NCBI RefSeq assembly: GCF_014529535.1
Contig: NW_023503409.1
Span: 5,580,390 to 5,644,389 of the forward strand
DNA length: 64,000 bases
Direction of reading: 5' to 3'
Source of the DNA: Bradysia coprophila
Taxonomy: Eukaryota; Arthropoda; Insecta; Diptera; Sciaridae
This document shows positions 23,601 through 35,500 of the stretch, in pieces. A model generated the notes under the pieces. The model ran no database searches. It was not told the DNA's origin and saw nothing but the letters and a program-made list of their open reading frames with translations. The translations under genes and the position numbers were made by a program. The stretch's first letter is position 1; each line of letters opens with the position of its first letter.

Positions 23601-25708
23601 AAGGAGATGACCAGCTTCTTCTGAAGTAATGAAAATTGGGAGAACAATCAAATTGGTGCTAGAAAATACTTGCAGAATAGAAAACAGCTAAGTTGTTGAG
23701 AATTTAGTTCTTGTGAAGTAAAATGTTCCTCGGTATTTGCGTCGGACATGATACGTTAATAATGTTAATAGGTTCAGCTTCTCGTTTAGGTCCATTAACA
23801 GTTCTTTGAACCATCCACTAATAAATTAATTGTTTCCATATTTACAGGCACATTTGCGTAGATCATACGCTCTATCGAGCTTGGGCCAAACGGAAGATGC
23901 TCTAATAGCATTCTGTGTCTCAACATGGCTGAATAAAATATCGACTATTTCACAACCTATATTACCAGAGGTTTCAAAGGTATACCCTAATCAAAGCTAG
24001 CTTATTTTTACGTTCGTATAATCAATTCACATTCTTTTCCAGTTACTTCATCAATTGCTATCCTCAACTCGCAAATCTTCTCCGTTTCCATTGGCCACTC
24101 CATACATGCGACGTCGTCGGAAACGGCGGCACTATAACCGCAAAATCGTTGCCGAGTCCAGTGATTGTGATGAAGAAAATTCCAGTTGCATAGAAGACGA
24201 AACTAACTTTACAAAATGTCGTCAACGCCGTTCCACAGAGCGTCGACTGAAAAGCGCAAACAGCTATAGCGTTACAGACAGTGTCATCATTCCAAGACCA
24301 AATACTAGGATAAGGGGATTAATAGATAGGATACATCAAGAAATATATAGAATTCAAAGTAAGTTGAAGATTGAACGATATTCAAAGGCGTAACTGATAG
24401 TAATGCGAGTGTGTGCGTTGATTTAATTAGAAACAGATTCCACCTCAAATGTACTCAAAGTGAATCCGTCACTGGTAGAAGTTACTGATTTTGATTGCGT
24501 CTTGTGTTATCGAACTTTGTGGAAACCGGTTGTTACTCCATGTGGCCATACATATTGCTTGGTATTGCGCATTTTGTTAATTTTTTTCAAATCGAACAAA
24601 TAAACTAACCAAAATTCCATTTCCGAAAATATAGGTTTGTCTAGACCGATGCTTGTACTATTCGTCGCATTGTCCACTATGTAAATCATCGTTCGAAGAT
24701 GATTACAGTATGAACATCGTTCGGAATGCACTATCTCGCAAATATGTCACAAAATTCATAGAAATTGCAATGCAACGTTTCATTCCAGTAGCATACGAAA
24801 AGCGAAAACTTCAAGAAATTGAAAAGGAAGAATTTGTGCCAGTGTTCATCTGTACTGTGTCATTTCCATATGTTCCATGCCCGCTATTCGGTAAGGCTTT
24901 TAAATCGAAAATTCATTAAAGTTGAGATGATCGAACGTTACACATAAATTTCTAGTCTACGAATCACGGTATCGACTAATGATACGGCGGGCTATCGAGA
25001 GCGGTGATCGTCAGTTCGGTATTGCTCATGCTCAGCCGCATGTGTGTCAGCGTTATTCAGACTACGGTACCATGTTGGACATACGTGACTGTGTGCAATT
25101 GAGCGACGGTCGTGCCATATTAAGTACGGTCGGATGTCGTCGGTTCAAAGTATTGGATCGAGATGAGAAGGACGGCTACGACACGGCCAAAGTTGAATAC
25201 ATTTGCGACGAGAAAATCAGTCGCGATCGATTGCAAGCTGTCACAAAATTACACTCCAGCGTTTTTTACAAAGCCGTCAAATGGTACGACAGCCTACCAG
25301 AACATACCAAAGAAGAGATTTTAAAAAGTTTTGGATGCATGCCGACATTGGAGGCACATTGGGAAACTATTACCGATGGTCCTGCTTGGGCGTGGTACAT
25401 AATTGCCATTTTACCGTTAAACCAGTCGCTGAAGGTATGCACGCACATTTCGATTTTGTCGGACTGAGTCTTCAATTTTTTACTTCTCTCTCCAAATCGC
25501 GAATTAGGTCGACATATTAGCCACTACAAAATTAGAGAAACGGCTACTGGCGATTGATAAGACTTTGGAACATGTAGCTGCGCAAAAGAGACGTTCCCTG
25601 AGTGTCGATGTGATGTGTGAAGGTGTACAAACATGCCAAGCAATTGACTGTTGCCAGAGAGCATCATCGTCAACGCATTTAGAAGACGATTTGCAGCAGA
25701 TCACGTAA
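5677..25708 (+). CDS. LON peptidase N-terminal domain and RING finger protein (LONRF), E3 ubiquitin ligase
   Basis: Predicted E3 ubiquitin ligase of the LONRF1/2/3 family (Drosophila CG32369-like). Exons: 5677-6310, 22798-22916, 23848-23979, 24043-24358, 24431-24561, 24635-24890, 24956-25434, 25508-25708. All junctions are GT-AG and the phases agree, giving 756 codons including the TAA stop (755 aa). Domains: an N-terminal TPR-like helical region (about 1-80). RING-1 has ligands C123, C126, C138, H140, C143, C146, C153 and C156. A second TPR-like block spans about 185-290. A basic/acidic linker (about 305-400) includes MRRRRKRRHYNRK. RING-2 has C423, C426, C438, H440, C443, C446, C457 and C460. 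A LON substrate-binding-like domain (about 512-715) starts at FVPVFICTVSFPYVPCPLF. There is no Lon ATPase or protease part, as expected for the family. The ATG at 5677 has a good context (AAAATGG). The first intron is 16.5 kb and the rest are short except introns 2 (931 bp) and 3 (63 bp). The tail beyond the LON domain is not recognisable. Confidence 0.95.
7836..7900. repeat. Short hairpin element, copy 1
   Basis: ACGTGATTAAGCAATGTAAATG on the left pairs imperfectly with CATTTACATTGCCGTAACACGT on the right. A related sequence lies at about 21431-21478 in the same intron, so this is probably a dispersed mini-element or the terminus of a larger transposon family. Confidence 0.55.
12879..13057. 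repeat. Possible MITE with 10-bp inverted ends
   Basis: AGACAATCCT near 12879 and AGGATTGTCT near 13048 are inverted ends. The interior contains a near-palindrome AAGTCCTTTAAAAAGGACTT around 12941-12960. The short ends make this tentative. Confidence 0.3.
14361..14776. mobile_element. Possible Tc1/mariner-like nonautonomous element
   Basis: CAGTGATCAAAATT at about 14361 and AATTTTGACCACTG at about 14763 form a 14-bp inverted pair with one mismatch. A CAGTG..CAAAA terminus is common among Tc1/mariner transposons. There is no transposase frame inside and no clean TA duplication, so the call is tentative. Confidence 0.35.
17841..17941. mobile_element. 101-bp MITE-like element with 20-bp terminal inverted repeats
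   Basis: TTATAATCAAGGTTCTGAAA (17841-17860) is perfectly inverted at about 17922-17941 (TTTCAGAACCTTGATTATAA). The roughly 60-bp interior has no coding potential. Adjacent TA-rich flanks make a target duplication impossible to call. Confidence 0.7.
18135..18490. repeat. GC-richer tandem array, about 135-bp unit
   Basis: Two nearly full copies start at about 18221 and 18356 (unit begins TTGCAATACGATACCGCAACTC), and a degenerate partial copy precedes them. Each unit contains GACCCTCGCTTCGCTCGGGCCGC and one or two copies of the palindromic core ACTCGTACGAGT followed by TGTCTAATATT. It stands out from the AT-rich intron by its CG-containing islands. Confidence 0.85.
19150..20130. repeat. Degenerate tandem repeat block (about 240-280-bp units)
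   Basis: The segment with ATTCCTCGTCGATTAAAA, AAATCGGTTAAGA and CAAGTTATCGTCATGAC occurs near 19207, 19491 and 19960. The two longest copies (about 19419-19670 and 19891-20130) are close to 90% alike by eye and both end with ACATTTTAGGGTATTTTCTG and a CTTGACT...AGTCAAG near-palindrome. A shortened copy lies between them (about 19690-19890). Origin unknown; it could be transposon-derived. Confidence 0.8.
21354..21421. repeat. Near-perfect 68-bp hairpin
   Basis: ACTTCCGAGGTTCCAAGTTGTGTATTTGA is followed, after a loop of about 11 bases, by its near-exact reverse complement TCAAATAACAACTTGGAACCTCGTAAGT. Only two or three mismatches occur in the 28-bp stem. It lies immediately upstream of the second copy of the ACGTGATTA hairpin, so the two may form one composite element. 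Confidence 0.75.
21431..21478. repeat. Short hairpin element, copy 2
   Basis: ACGTGATTAGGCAATGTAAATG followed by ATGCCGTAACACGTAAT matches the ends of the element at 7836-7900, with a shorter middle. Confidence 0.5.
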
Positions 25709-25872
25709 AAGTCAATCAAACTTTTTTGTATATTTCCCCCCTTCCCTATTCTCCTCCCGTAAATCATATTACAAAACCGAAACAAAACTTATAATCTTGT
25801 AAAGCTTTAAAACAAAAAACAAAAAAAAATTATTTTTAAATCCTAGCCTAGTCAATGAATGGGTCTTATCTA

Positions 25873-25895
25873 CATTCATTCATTCATTCATTCAT
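25873..25895. repeat. (CATT)n microsatellite
   Basis: Five to six consecutive CATT units, just downstream of the LONRF stop codon and probably in its 3' UTR. Confidence 0.75.
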
Positions 25896-28800
25896 AAACT
25901 TTCAATTTTTCATCAATATTCACATAGAAATGACACTATTTGTTTGGCAACATTACGTTCCTGTGATTTTCTACGATTTTAACATAGCAAAAGTCAATTG
26001 TGTTTTACAGTGATACGCGTAGGATCTACTCTGAGATTGCCAATAACATCTATTCCATCAATGTACCGTAAACGTTTCCAACTCTTAAACTCTTAGTCGT
26101 ACAATCCGTAACTATTTTTCCATTCGAAAATGTCGGTCATGGTCAGCTGAATGTTTGACATTTTCGGCTTAAGCCGGTTGAAAACATAATTTGTGTGAAA
26201 TTTCGATTTTGTTAATTGAAAAAGTAGTCAAAACGTTGTCGATAGTTCTCATACCCGCCACAACCTATTCAAATTTAGTTTTTTCTGAAAGGAGGATTAA
26301 CTGAACTAATCTTCGTTAACGAAAAAAAAAACAATTTATCGCCTGCACCATACAAATGCTGTGTTTAGTGCTTCAGATGTCATTACATGATACTTCTTTG
26401 ACTGTGACTATGCTGATGCTCAAGCCATAAGTCCGCTCAAAATTCAAAATTTGAAGTGTCAAACACAAATCAAACGTCGTATATGAGTGATTCACGTAAT
26501 TCTCATAATTTTTAATTTTTTAATTGATTTGTTCATCCACTAATTCACCCAAAATTTAAATTCGGAAGCGCATTTACGGCGTGCTACTCACGGAACACCA
26601 AGTCCCAAAGATCAAAATATTTTCTTGCGACCTTTGGAAAGCCCAACTTCAACCGCAACCATGTTTTTCTGTAAATTTGTACATAAATTCTTCCACTTCA
26701 ATCGATATGCCAATTTGCTGGACTGTTGTAACTTTTCTTTTCTTTTCAATTTCGTTTTTTTAATCTTAATTTTTGTAAAACCTAAATGAGAAGTGAAATG
26801 ATAAACCTACAATAAAATTAAAATCTAAATAAATGAAACGTATAGACAATCTACCAGTTAAAAGAATTAACTTATCAATTATAATAACTAAATGTTGTAA
26901 ATTTGTTAAATATTTCCCATAATTGTTAATTCTTCTTCTTCTTTTCTATTAATGCTGTACGATACGAGCTACGTTTTATACCGGCTATATTGCAATAAAT
27001 TAATCAAAAATCTATTAGCATACGAGCTACATTTTAATCCTAAACATTTCTAGTCCTAAACATTTTCTATTGACAAATGGAATATCTATCAATTACAATA
27101 ACTTTTGAAACATTCTATCGGCAAATTTCCAATGACAAATATTTAAGTTGTACGATTGCCAGATATTTGACATCATCGATTTCATGTCTAAGTCAAACAC
27201 CTTTCCACGCACATTTACTTTTTCTCAAATATTTTCAGCATAAGTTTCTCTCTGTTTTCGAAAACGACGAGCAAAATTTATGTTATAGCAAACGAAATAA
27301 AAGATTTTGTATTGAAGAAGAGATTTCACTTTAATCATAAGAAGTAGCAGATTTTACTCAGCAAGCCCTGGGAAATGAGTCATTACTTCATTGACATGAT
27401 CGTTAAAAGTTAGTCGAAGCTTAGTGAGTAAAATAACTTACTTGTTTGGTATTTTGCCTTGAGTGGTTGCATACCTCGGCTTCGGCTCGACCTGCAAACG
27501 CTACACTTGGTAAAATCAAAATAAAAATCAAACAAGGACGTAATCTACTAATATCGCAATACGCTCGCCGTTTCTGAAATGTTAGCATGACATTAGTAAG
27601 GGTTGCAAGGGTGTAATATAAAAGAATTCACGGAAGTACGGTTTTTTGCATTTATTGAGGTTCTCAAAATTCTAAAAAATCAATCGAACGAAAAGATCAA
27701 CAATTCAGTTTGTTAAATGGTACAGTGAACGTAATGGGTGCAATATACTTCCTTGTAGCTCGGTCGTGTGATCACATTTCATTTTCATCAAAAAAAACTG
27801 TAAAATTCTCATTTGATTCGAGTCTGTGAGGTCTTCGTTCACTTAAGAACACAATTAGTTTAATTGGTGAGTGTACTGGGGTCTTCTATATCTATATCTA
27901 TGTACCAGTGATAATAATGAAAAAGAAAATGTTTGAAGAAAGCTTTCTGGTTGCTTTGCGTTTTTCTTTTCTTTTTTTTAAATAATTTCCAGATCTGACC
28001 CAATCGACAAAAATAAATTGTAAACAGAAAAAAAAAACTATTTGTGAAAATCATTACAACTTTTATTCTAACGTAAATCATTCGAAATCTATATATTGGA
28101 CAGATGAAATGAGAAATCGAGGTATTTTTGTAAAATTAAGATATTTAATTTTAGACCATTAGTAAAATTCTTTAATAAATATATATTTATGTGATATGTA
28201 TGAACTCTTTCTTGAAACAATTACCATTTAAAAATTCTTAATGGAATGCATAAAACAGTGAACATTAAAAATGGAAACGAAAACCTTATTAAAATGATTT
28301 CAAAATTGAATTTAAGGGTCGAAGCACATCTATACAAAAAATGACCAACAAAATGATCCTGTGTAGTACACCTTTTTGACTAAATTAGTTTGATTAAAAC
28401 GTTCACACACACATACATTTTAAAGATGAATACATTTTTATACGACCATCTTAGTTAATGAATAAATTAATTAGATTATATTTATTATTATAATTTTTAA
28501 AAAAAAAAAAGGAAAAACATTAATTATACCAACCAAGATTACACATAACTAAACTACCTTTTTATTCATAATATATATTCTTGTATGATGTGAATCATTA
28601 AAACAAATCAACAAAAGAAATACAAAAAAAATTCATTTTAAATTCTCTTTTTTAAATAAAAACAAAATTCTTTTTATTATGTAACTTGGCTGTTTTATTT
28701 TACTCACCTTCTATTCTGCAGAATGGCTCATCAACTATTTTAAGGATTTCATTCCTATTAACTTCTTCGTGGTAAGTGTATTGTTGTATGGAATAATCAT

Positions 28801-28931
28801 CGAATCTATTACTTCTGACGGTTAAACTTACTAATCAGGTATCGATAGTCCGAAGAAATCTGCCACTATAAACAGTTACTTAGTCTTAACCAAAGTTATA
28901 ACATCTACCACTTCAGCTGTGCGTAATGTTC

Positions 28932-29090
28932 TCGGTTGGTTTGAAACGAGATTAAAAAGGGAACGCGGTCCACCAATAATTTTTTTTCATATTATTAATC
29001 AGTGATGGACAAGAACATCACACAGGAAAAAATCAGACCGAACGGCTGGGCCGTTTCTGAGAACCAGCAGCTGTGTCGTCCATGGCCGGT
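28932..29090. mobile_element. Truncated copy of the 55.3-kb MITE family
   Basis: TTGAAACGAGATTAAAAAGGGAACGCGGTCCACCAATAAT and the following GTGATGGACAAGAACA, CAGGAAAAAAT and CCGTTTCTGAGAACCAG match, with divergence, the reverse complement of the right end of the element at 55326-55982. Only one end is present here, so the copy is truncated or solo. Confidence 0.75.
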
Positions 29091-29449
29091 GGTGTAGCGG
29101 TTAATTCTAAGCTTTTTAATTTAAAAAAAAAAAATCACCTTGGAACATCTGGTTGGGCAGCTGTAGCCCCAAGTAGTCGAAAGGATTGTACCGTGGAAGT
29201 TTCGGATTGTTGATATGGATAGAGGGTAACACGCCCTATACACCACTAGTAACTTATTTTTTAGATGTTGTCTCTAATGGCCAATTTTTGACCATCTTTT
29301 TCTTTGCTACAGTTGGCGAACTTTGAGCACTGCTGGAACACTTCCAACTTATTTTTTTAAATCAAAATTTGTACAGTTGCTTAGCCCTAACCTTAAGCTT
29401 TGTAACGATACCAAACATGATACGTATCCCTTTTTGTTAGATTTTTTGT

Positions 29450-29774
29450 AGTGAGATCGCTCTACGACGAATTTTACAAAAAAATTTAACTTTCGAAATC
29501 GTAACTCAGCTACTTCGTGTCCTTTGTTCTTAAATGATTTTTTCGTGTTAATAGACAACAGTTGAGTGTCGAAGAAGTCAGATATGACTGATTTTAGTGT
29601 AGGTGTCACTATTGGGCTTATGCGGGAGTTCTGGTTTCTTCTAAAATTCAATTATTTATTGAAGCTTTGTATATAAAACGGTTGCTAAATCATTATTGGC
29701 TCACTAAAAAAGATTTAACAACCAAAAACCTACAGAATTATCATTTGTAAAATTCGTCGTAGAGCGATCTCACT
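29450..29774. mobile_element. 325-bp MITE with 31-bp perfect terminal inverted repeats
   Basis: The 31 bases starting AGTGAGATCGCTCTACGACG at 29450-29480 are perfectly reverse-complemented at 29744-29774. The interior has no transposase. The open frame at 29349-29651 (-) partly crosses it and is not a gene. Perfect long ends suggest recent activity. Confidence 0.85.
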
Positions 29775-30626
29775 GTGAAGTTATGAAACTAGAGTCAAGT
29801 GTACATTTATGACGTTGCAGGTGTTTTCTGAATGTTTCGAACTTTACCAGTAACAATCTATACATATTACTTTCGTGATGGCCAACATTCCATTTCCAAA
29901 TTATTCTAAAAATGGCAGATGATGTTTGATGCAAAATTTACTACTTTATCATTATTAACTTCATAAATTTGCCAGAACTCTGTATACAACAGATATTTCA
30001 AAACAATTCTCCCTACGTGCTGTTTATTCCACACAGTCTCTAACAGTCATATCGAAGAGATAATGCAAATGACCAAATTGATTGATCTACACTAGCAAAA
30101 CCGGAAGCAATTGGGCTTGAAGAAATCTGAAGCTAGGATTTACAGGAAACGGCGCGAAAGCGACAGTGAAGCGAACCAACTCGTACGTACATTTTATTGT
30201 AAATTTGTACTCAGCCTTTATGTCCGAAAATACTAAGGATTGGATTGGATTGACCCAGTTTTTGACCGGGACTTTTCGGGTATAGTAGAATCGTGTTTTT
30301 TAGAAGAATCATGTCGATCGGATTTTTTTATCATTTTCTATCCGCTCCACAAAGATAACACCAGTTCAGAAGCGCTTCTCTACGTGTTCCAAATAACCAA
30401 GGCAGAAGTCGGTCGATCGGTTACAGTTGCAGAGTGCGTAAAATTATACTTACCCAGGAGGAAAATGGCAAGACCGAAAATAAGAAAGCTACTTGAATCG
30501 GTTCAATATAATCTCTATTAAATGCATAATACTTTACAAAACACACGTGTAAGATGTATCCATTTCATATAAACAACAAATCCTTAATTCAAATGGAATG
30601 TCATCTGTGGATTAGAGTCTGTGCAT

Positions 30627-31709
30627 TTAGACTGGATATTGAATAAAGGAATGAACATTGGTCTCCGGAATCTTTTCCCTTCCTTTCAGGTCACTCAATT
30701 CAATCAAAACGATGCACTCAACGACATTTGCTCCTGCCATTTTCAACAGCTTTGTCGCAGCATCAAGCGTTCCTATTGTTGAACATAAATGTTAGTGAGA
30801 AATCAACTAAGTTTGAGTCATTTATTACCTCCCGTTGCCAATAAATCATCGAGAACAATCACTTTTTGTCCGGCCTTAATACTGCTCTTCTGAATTTCCA
30901 CCTCATCCTATAGAAAATCCAATCGTAACTTTACACATTTTAAAAATTAATTTAATCGAGCAGAACTCACACTTCCATATTCCAGCACGTACGAATATGA
31001 ATAACATTCGCCTGGCAACTTTCCTTTTTTACGAATCGGAACGCATGCTACTCCAATCTCGGCAGCCAGCAATAAACTGAATAGAAAGCCTCTGGCTTCA
31101 AGACCAACTATGACATCAACGTCTGGATGATTTTTTCTGACATAATTTACGAGCAAGTCCTTCAATGCAACACAAACATCGCCAGAGGTTAATGCAGAGA
31201 ATATGTCGCTGAAAATACAAGCACAAGTTTTAGGGTATGTCACCTATATTTTAATATCATAGATTATAGCGCTGGCAGCATTGAGTCTATTAGTTCCATT
31301 AGTTCTTTCAAACGTTTTTTTTTTCTTCGTTTAGTTCATTTCGATTAGATAACCTTTAACTGATGATAGCAGCAACCAACGCACAGTGCTTTGCAGCAAC
31401 ACTACCGATTTTTTGAATTTAAATTAGCTTTTTTGTTAGAAGAATAATTGTTCATTTCATGACTTTATTTGAATTTCGTCATATGAATAATTTTGATGGA
31501 TATAATACATCCATAGATAAGCCTCAAATAGCAAGGTGGTTGTTACGACAACGATCTTGAATGAATCAAATATACACAACCACTTCAATGGGGTTTTTAT
31601 AGGAAATTCCAACTCACTGAAATAATATTCCTTCCTTGGGGAAACCAGGAAAACTTCCAATATTCTTCTTTATCAATTCAATTCTCTGTCCATCGGTCAA
31701 ATTACTCAT
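30627..31709 (-). CDS. Aprt: Adenine phosphoribosyltransferase
   Basis: Purine-salvage enzyme: adenine + PRPP gives AMP + pyrophosphate, in the cytosol. Exons on the minus strand are 31709-31618, 31208-30971, 30907-30829 and 30772-30627. All introns are GT-AG with matching phases (92+238+79+146 = 555 nt), giving 184 aa, the usual length for animal APRT (about 180). The start ATG is at 31709 (MSNLTDGQRIELIK). Recognisable motifs are FPGFPKEGILF (about 20-30), the purine-binding region GLEARGFLF (66-74), the basic flexible-loop region PIRKKGKLPGE (88-98), and the PRPP-binding signature VIVLDDLLATGGT (126-138) with both acidic residues present. The C-terminal KGREKI and the strand ending in QYPV are typical. 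The gene is intact. It is head-to-head with SCaMC, with 818 bp between the two ATGs. Confidence 0.96.
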
Positions 31710-32527
31710 TTTCACTCAAACACGACTCGAAGTAAAATGAAAAATTAAACAAATAAATGGAAACTGTCATCTATGAAAACACGTTGTAGCTGTCAAAGTC
31801 AGTTTCAATGCAGTCAGGGCCGAATCGGGTCTATCAGGCATGATGACCTTACAGTAGTTCCGTCTGACAAAAAAAAGAAACCATTTTTGTTATACGGAGG
31901 CAGTTATAACACGTAATGAAACTAGAGACAAGGTATGGTCGATTTATCTTCGACGCACATTTTTATTGAGCTTTTTGTTCATCTAAACTTAGGACGTTCA
32001 ATTTTACTTAGCCCCTTGCGGTAAGATGGTTGATGCGGCACTGCACACAGATGTGAGACTGTCATCATTTAAATGATACATAGATGTCGCCTTGTGCTCT
32101 AGTTTTTCTGATGATAAACAGTTAAGTTCTCGTTATTAATGATAATTAAAAAGACTTTGTGTAAGAACACAGAAAAACATAATTTAAAATCTTAATAATC
32201 AGCTTGGCTGCATAAAGAAATTGTTTCCCATTGAAGGATTGAGCATCTTCTATTTTATGACAGATGGCACTATAAACGTTGTTGATTTTGATGGCCAATT
32301 TGATTCAGCAGTGTAAGGAATGTTCTTGACATTTTTGAGAAAGTCAGTTTTAGTTTACCCTATTGAGCATAAAAATTGCAAATTTTGTGAGCCTACGACC
32401 AACCTGATTCTCTACAAGCAGCCATTTAGGAATCGATTTTCTACGTTCTGTGTCATCATTCTGTGAAAATGTGACAATAAAAACCATTTTTATGTCAGCG
32501 TGTGCATAGAAATTGATCAACAAAAAC
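31710..32527. promoter_or_regulatory. Shared upstream region between Aprt and SCaMC
   Basis: An 818-bp gap between two divergent ATGs must hold both promoters and both 5' UTRs if neither gene has an upstream leader intron. No TATA box is obvious. It may act as a bidirectional promoter of housekeeping type, by inference from position only. Confidence 0.4.
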
Positions 32528-35500
32528 ATGGTTACTTCGGACACCAAGAACAAAACTGTTGAGGATGGTGTCAGTCACAGTGAAACGAAAGGACTGGCTC
32601 CAATTCACTACGTCCACGAGCTACCGCAGAAAGATGAAGAACGACTCGAAAAATTGTTCAAGACATTGGATCGCGATGGCAATGGTAGAATTGATATTGC
32701 TGATTTGTCAGCAGCTTTGAAAGACGTGGGTTTATCGCATAAATATGCTGAGGTATGAATATGATGGAAATGGATGTGTCACATTTGATAAGTATCGGAA
32801 GTAAATTTTATGACTATTTTGACCCAGTTTCATGCAGTTAAAATTTTTCATTAATTTTTTTTCGGAGAATTTCTGCTTGCAAATCAATCGTATTTTTAGA
32901 TCCATAAAAGGCAAATAAATTTGGTTATCAATGTGTTGGCAGTACGAGCGATACACGTCTAATTAAAACGAAAAACGTTTTGACATTAATTTTTTTTTCT
33001 GTGATAGATATAACTCGTGTGCCACGAGCTCAAGGTCAGTGAACAACCTTAGAAATTATGAATTGTTTTAGGTAGGTTTTTTATTTGCCAGAATCGACGA
33101 TTATTTTCATGAAATAATTTTTAAATTAGACTTAATGTTTACCCATTGACATGGCATTTGGCATATTCCTATTTTATCAGCCGACCAGACGGTTTATTTT
33201 TACTGTAATCCGGAACCTATAGCTAGGATTTTTTTAATTATTTTAATTCGCAGATTATCAATTTTTTTTGTCCATAGAGCACAGCGTCGTCGGTCTGCCT
33301 AATGCTGGTCTTGAAAATTCGATAGATAAAATTCAGGTTTTAGCGTCTCTGTTTTTGGTGTTAGTGAAAGCGTATCGCATTGCATATCAGAAATTCAATT
33401 AAATGAACGAATCATGAATGAACACGCGGTGGTCTATTTTTAATTGATTTTTGTATATGTTGCACGCGTTCGTCTTTAATTTCTATTTTTAACACAATTC
33501 TCTTTGTATTCTTTGCGGGATTCATGCACTAATTAGTTGCTGCGATGATTGTAATGAAGCGAATTACACTTCGAAGCAGATGTGCACGAAACCATACAAC
33601 AGCACTTCGTTTATGTTGTGAAGTTAGTAGTTGTAAACGATTTGTTGAAGTTCAAAACTTCAGTGGACTCCGATTGTACTAGCAATTTTACTCACTTGAA
33701 CAGGACAATTTGCTTGAGAATGTTGTCTCCACAATTTCTCTTTGTTTCTTGTGAAGCTGCAAATTTTCACGAAAATGGGAATGCAACTGAACGAGACTCA
33801 TAAAAATTCTTCTCTGTTCCTTTCCAGCTAGTTAAAATTTACATTTGTCTTCCATTAGACCATTGATTCTACTTTTAATTAGCCGGATTTTGTGTCTTTT
33901 TCGACCTTTTTTTTAATTCTCTTCATTTCAAATATTCGAAAGGAACGAAAAACAGCAAACTTTCAAAGCAATTACTTCCAGCTTCTATAGTTTTCATGGC
34001 ATTTTGTGTAAACATTAAAATAATTGAGATATAAATTGTTAGACAGTCATGCATTTTTAAAACGGCGATGTCGTAAGTAACATAGTTATTCGAACAGAAA
34101 ACAAACAATCGAAACGTAAATACAAACGACTTAGAAATATTACTTAGATGAGAGCTGTAATTGTAACGCTTTATTCTAATGAAAAATGATTGTTTACATT
34201 TTAGAATTGCTCAAAAAAATTTTAGAATTTCTTTTTCACATTAGCTAGCCGCTCAAATAACAATGTTTCTAATTCAACATGTTTTATGATTTATGACTTG
34301 GAAATGATTGCACAAAACATTTTTTTATCAAATGAAAATCTAGATTTTTATTTTAGTATTTCATTCTTGTTGCGAGCGCGTGCCATACCAAAATTCAGAA
34401 GATATAAATCTAGATTCTCATTTGTTCAAATTATTGTGGAATCAAATTCAAACCACAACTACTTCCAAATTATAAAACATGTCGAATTTCACCGAATTTC
34501 ACATTTTTTTCCATGTGACGGAAAATTAAATTTCAATAACGATGTTGTTGGTCGTACCATTCAAGATGATGATTATAGCAAAACCAGACTATCCCTATTT
34601 CAAACACTTCATCTTGACTTAAAAGAGCTTAATACACTGAAAGGCAAAAAGAGTGCTTGAATTAAGTTTCGTTTCCGAATAATTTCAACTTTTTCAATTT
34701 ACATTTTAGACATTTCTCCGGCAATCGGACCAAACTGCAAGCGGTGATGTTGGTCTTGCCGAATTTGTTTACTACGTCCGTGAACATGAGAAAAATCTGA
34801 AACTACAATTTTCTCATTTGGATAAAAATCAAGATGGTACGATCGTAGCTGCTGCCGATAATTAATCAGAAATTTTAATTAAAAAAAAATATTTCAGGAA
34901 AAGTTGATTTGGAAGAGTTGATATCGGCCTTCAAAGATTTGGGGATCGAAATGGATAAAACGGAAGCTAAGCGACTGTTGCTTAGGTAAGGTGAAGCGTA
35001 GATAATCAGTAAACCACACGCATTTATGTATCTCAAATTCTATACTCGTAGAATGGATCAAGACGGCAGTCTCAATATCAGTTATGATGAATGGCGTGAT
35101 TTTCTGCTACTCGCTCCATCAACTGACATTCATGGCCTAATTAAATTTTGGCGGCATTCTACTGTAAGTAACATTTTTATTTGTAAGTTAAGAAGCGGGA
35201 ATGATGGCGGGGTATCTTAAATTTCGTAGGGAGTGAGTTTTGCAATCGAATTGATTGTTTTTTAAGAGGAACGCATTCTGATTATGCAAAGACTTTTTAA
35301 GGATTTCTCAGGATTTCTATTGAATGACGAAGTCCTGAATGTTTTAAAAAGTTCCTGTGCAATTTGTTGTTGCTTGGGACTACTAACTCTACTAGCATAG
35401 GAAACGATTTATTGCTTCCTCTGATGAACTATAATGGAATGTTTATCGCTTACTATACCATGCTCTACTATAGAGTCTATACATCTTGAATACGTTGTAT

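Larger units (their letters stand above)
25709..30626. other. Intergenic region between LONRF and Aprt
   Basis: The first kilobase is probably LONRF 3' UTR; an AATAAA-containing stretch lies near 26812-26830. A (CATT)n microsatellite is at 25873-25895. Two transposon-like insertions are listed separately. An open frame at 30240-30521 lacks an early ATG and has no recognisable domain. Nothing else could be identified. Confidence 0.5.

Noticed and set aside
29092-29240. Possible tRNA-derived SINE (GTGGTGTAGCGGTTA resembles an A box)
   Set aside because: No convincing B box or defined ends, and it directly follows a MITE fragment.
30240-30521. 93-codon ORF upstream of Aprt
   Set aside because: No ATG until near the end and no recognisable domain.
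34286-34660. 124-codon ORF in SCaMC intron 1
   Set aside because: It lies entirely in the intron between well-supported EF-hand exons and has no recognisable motif.
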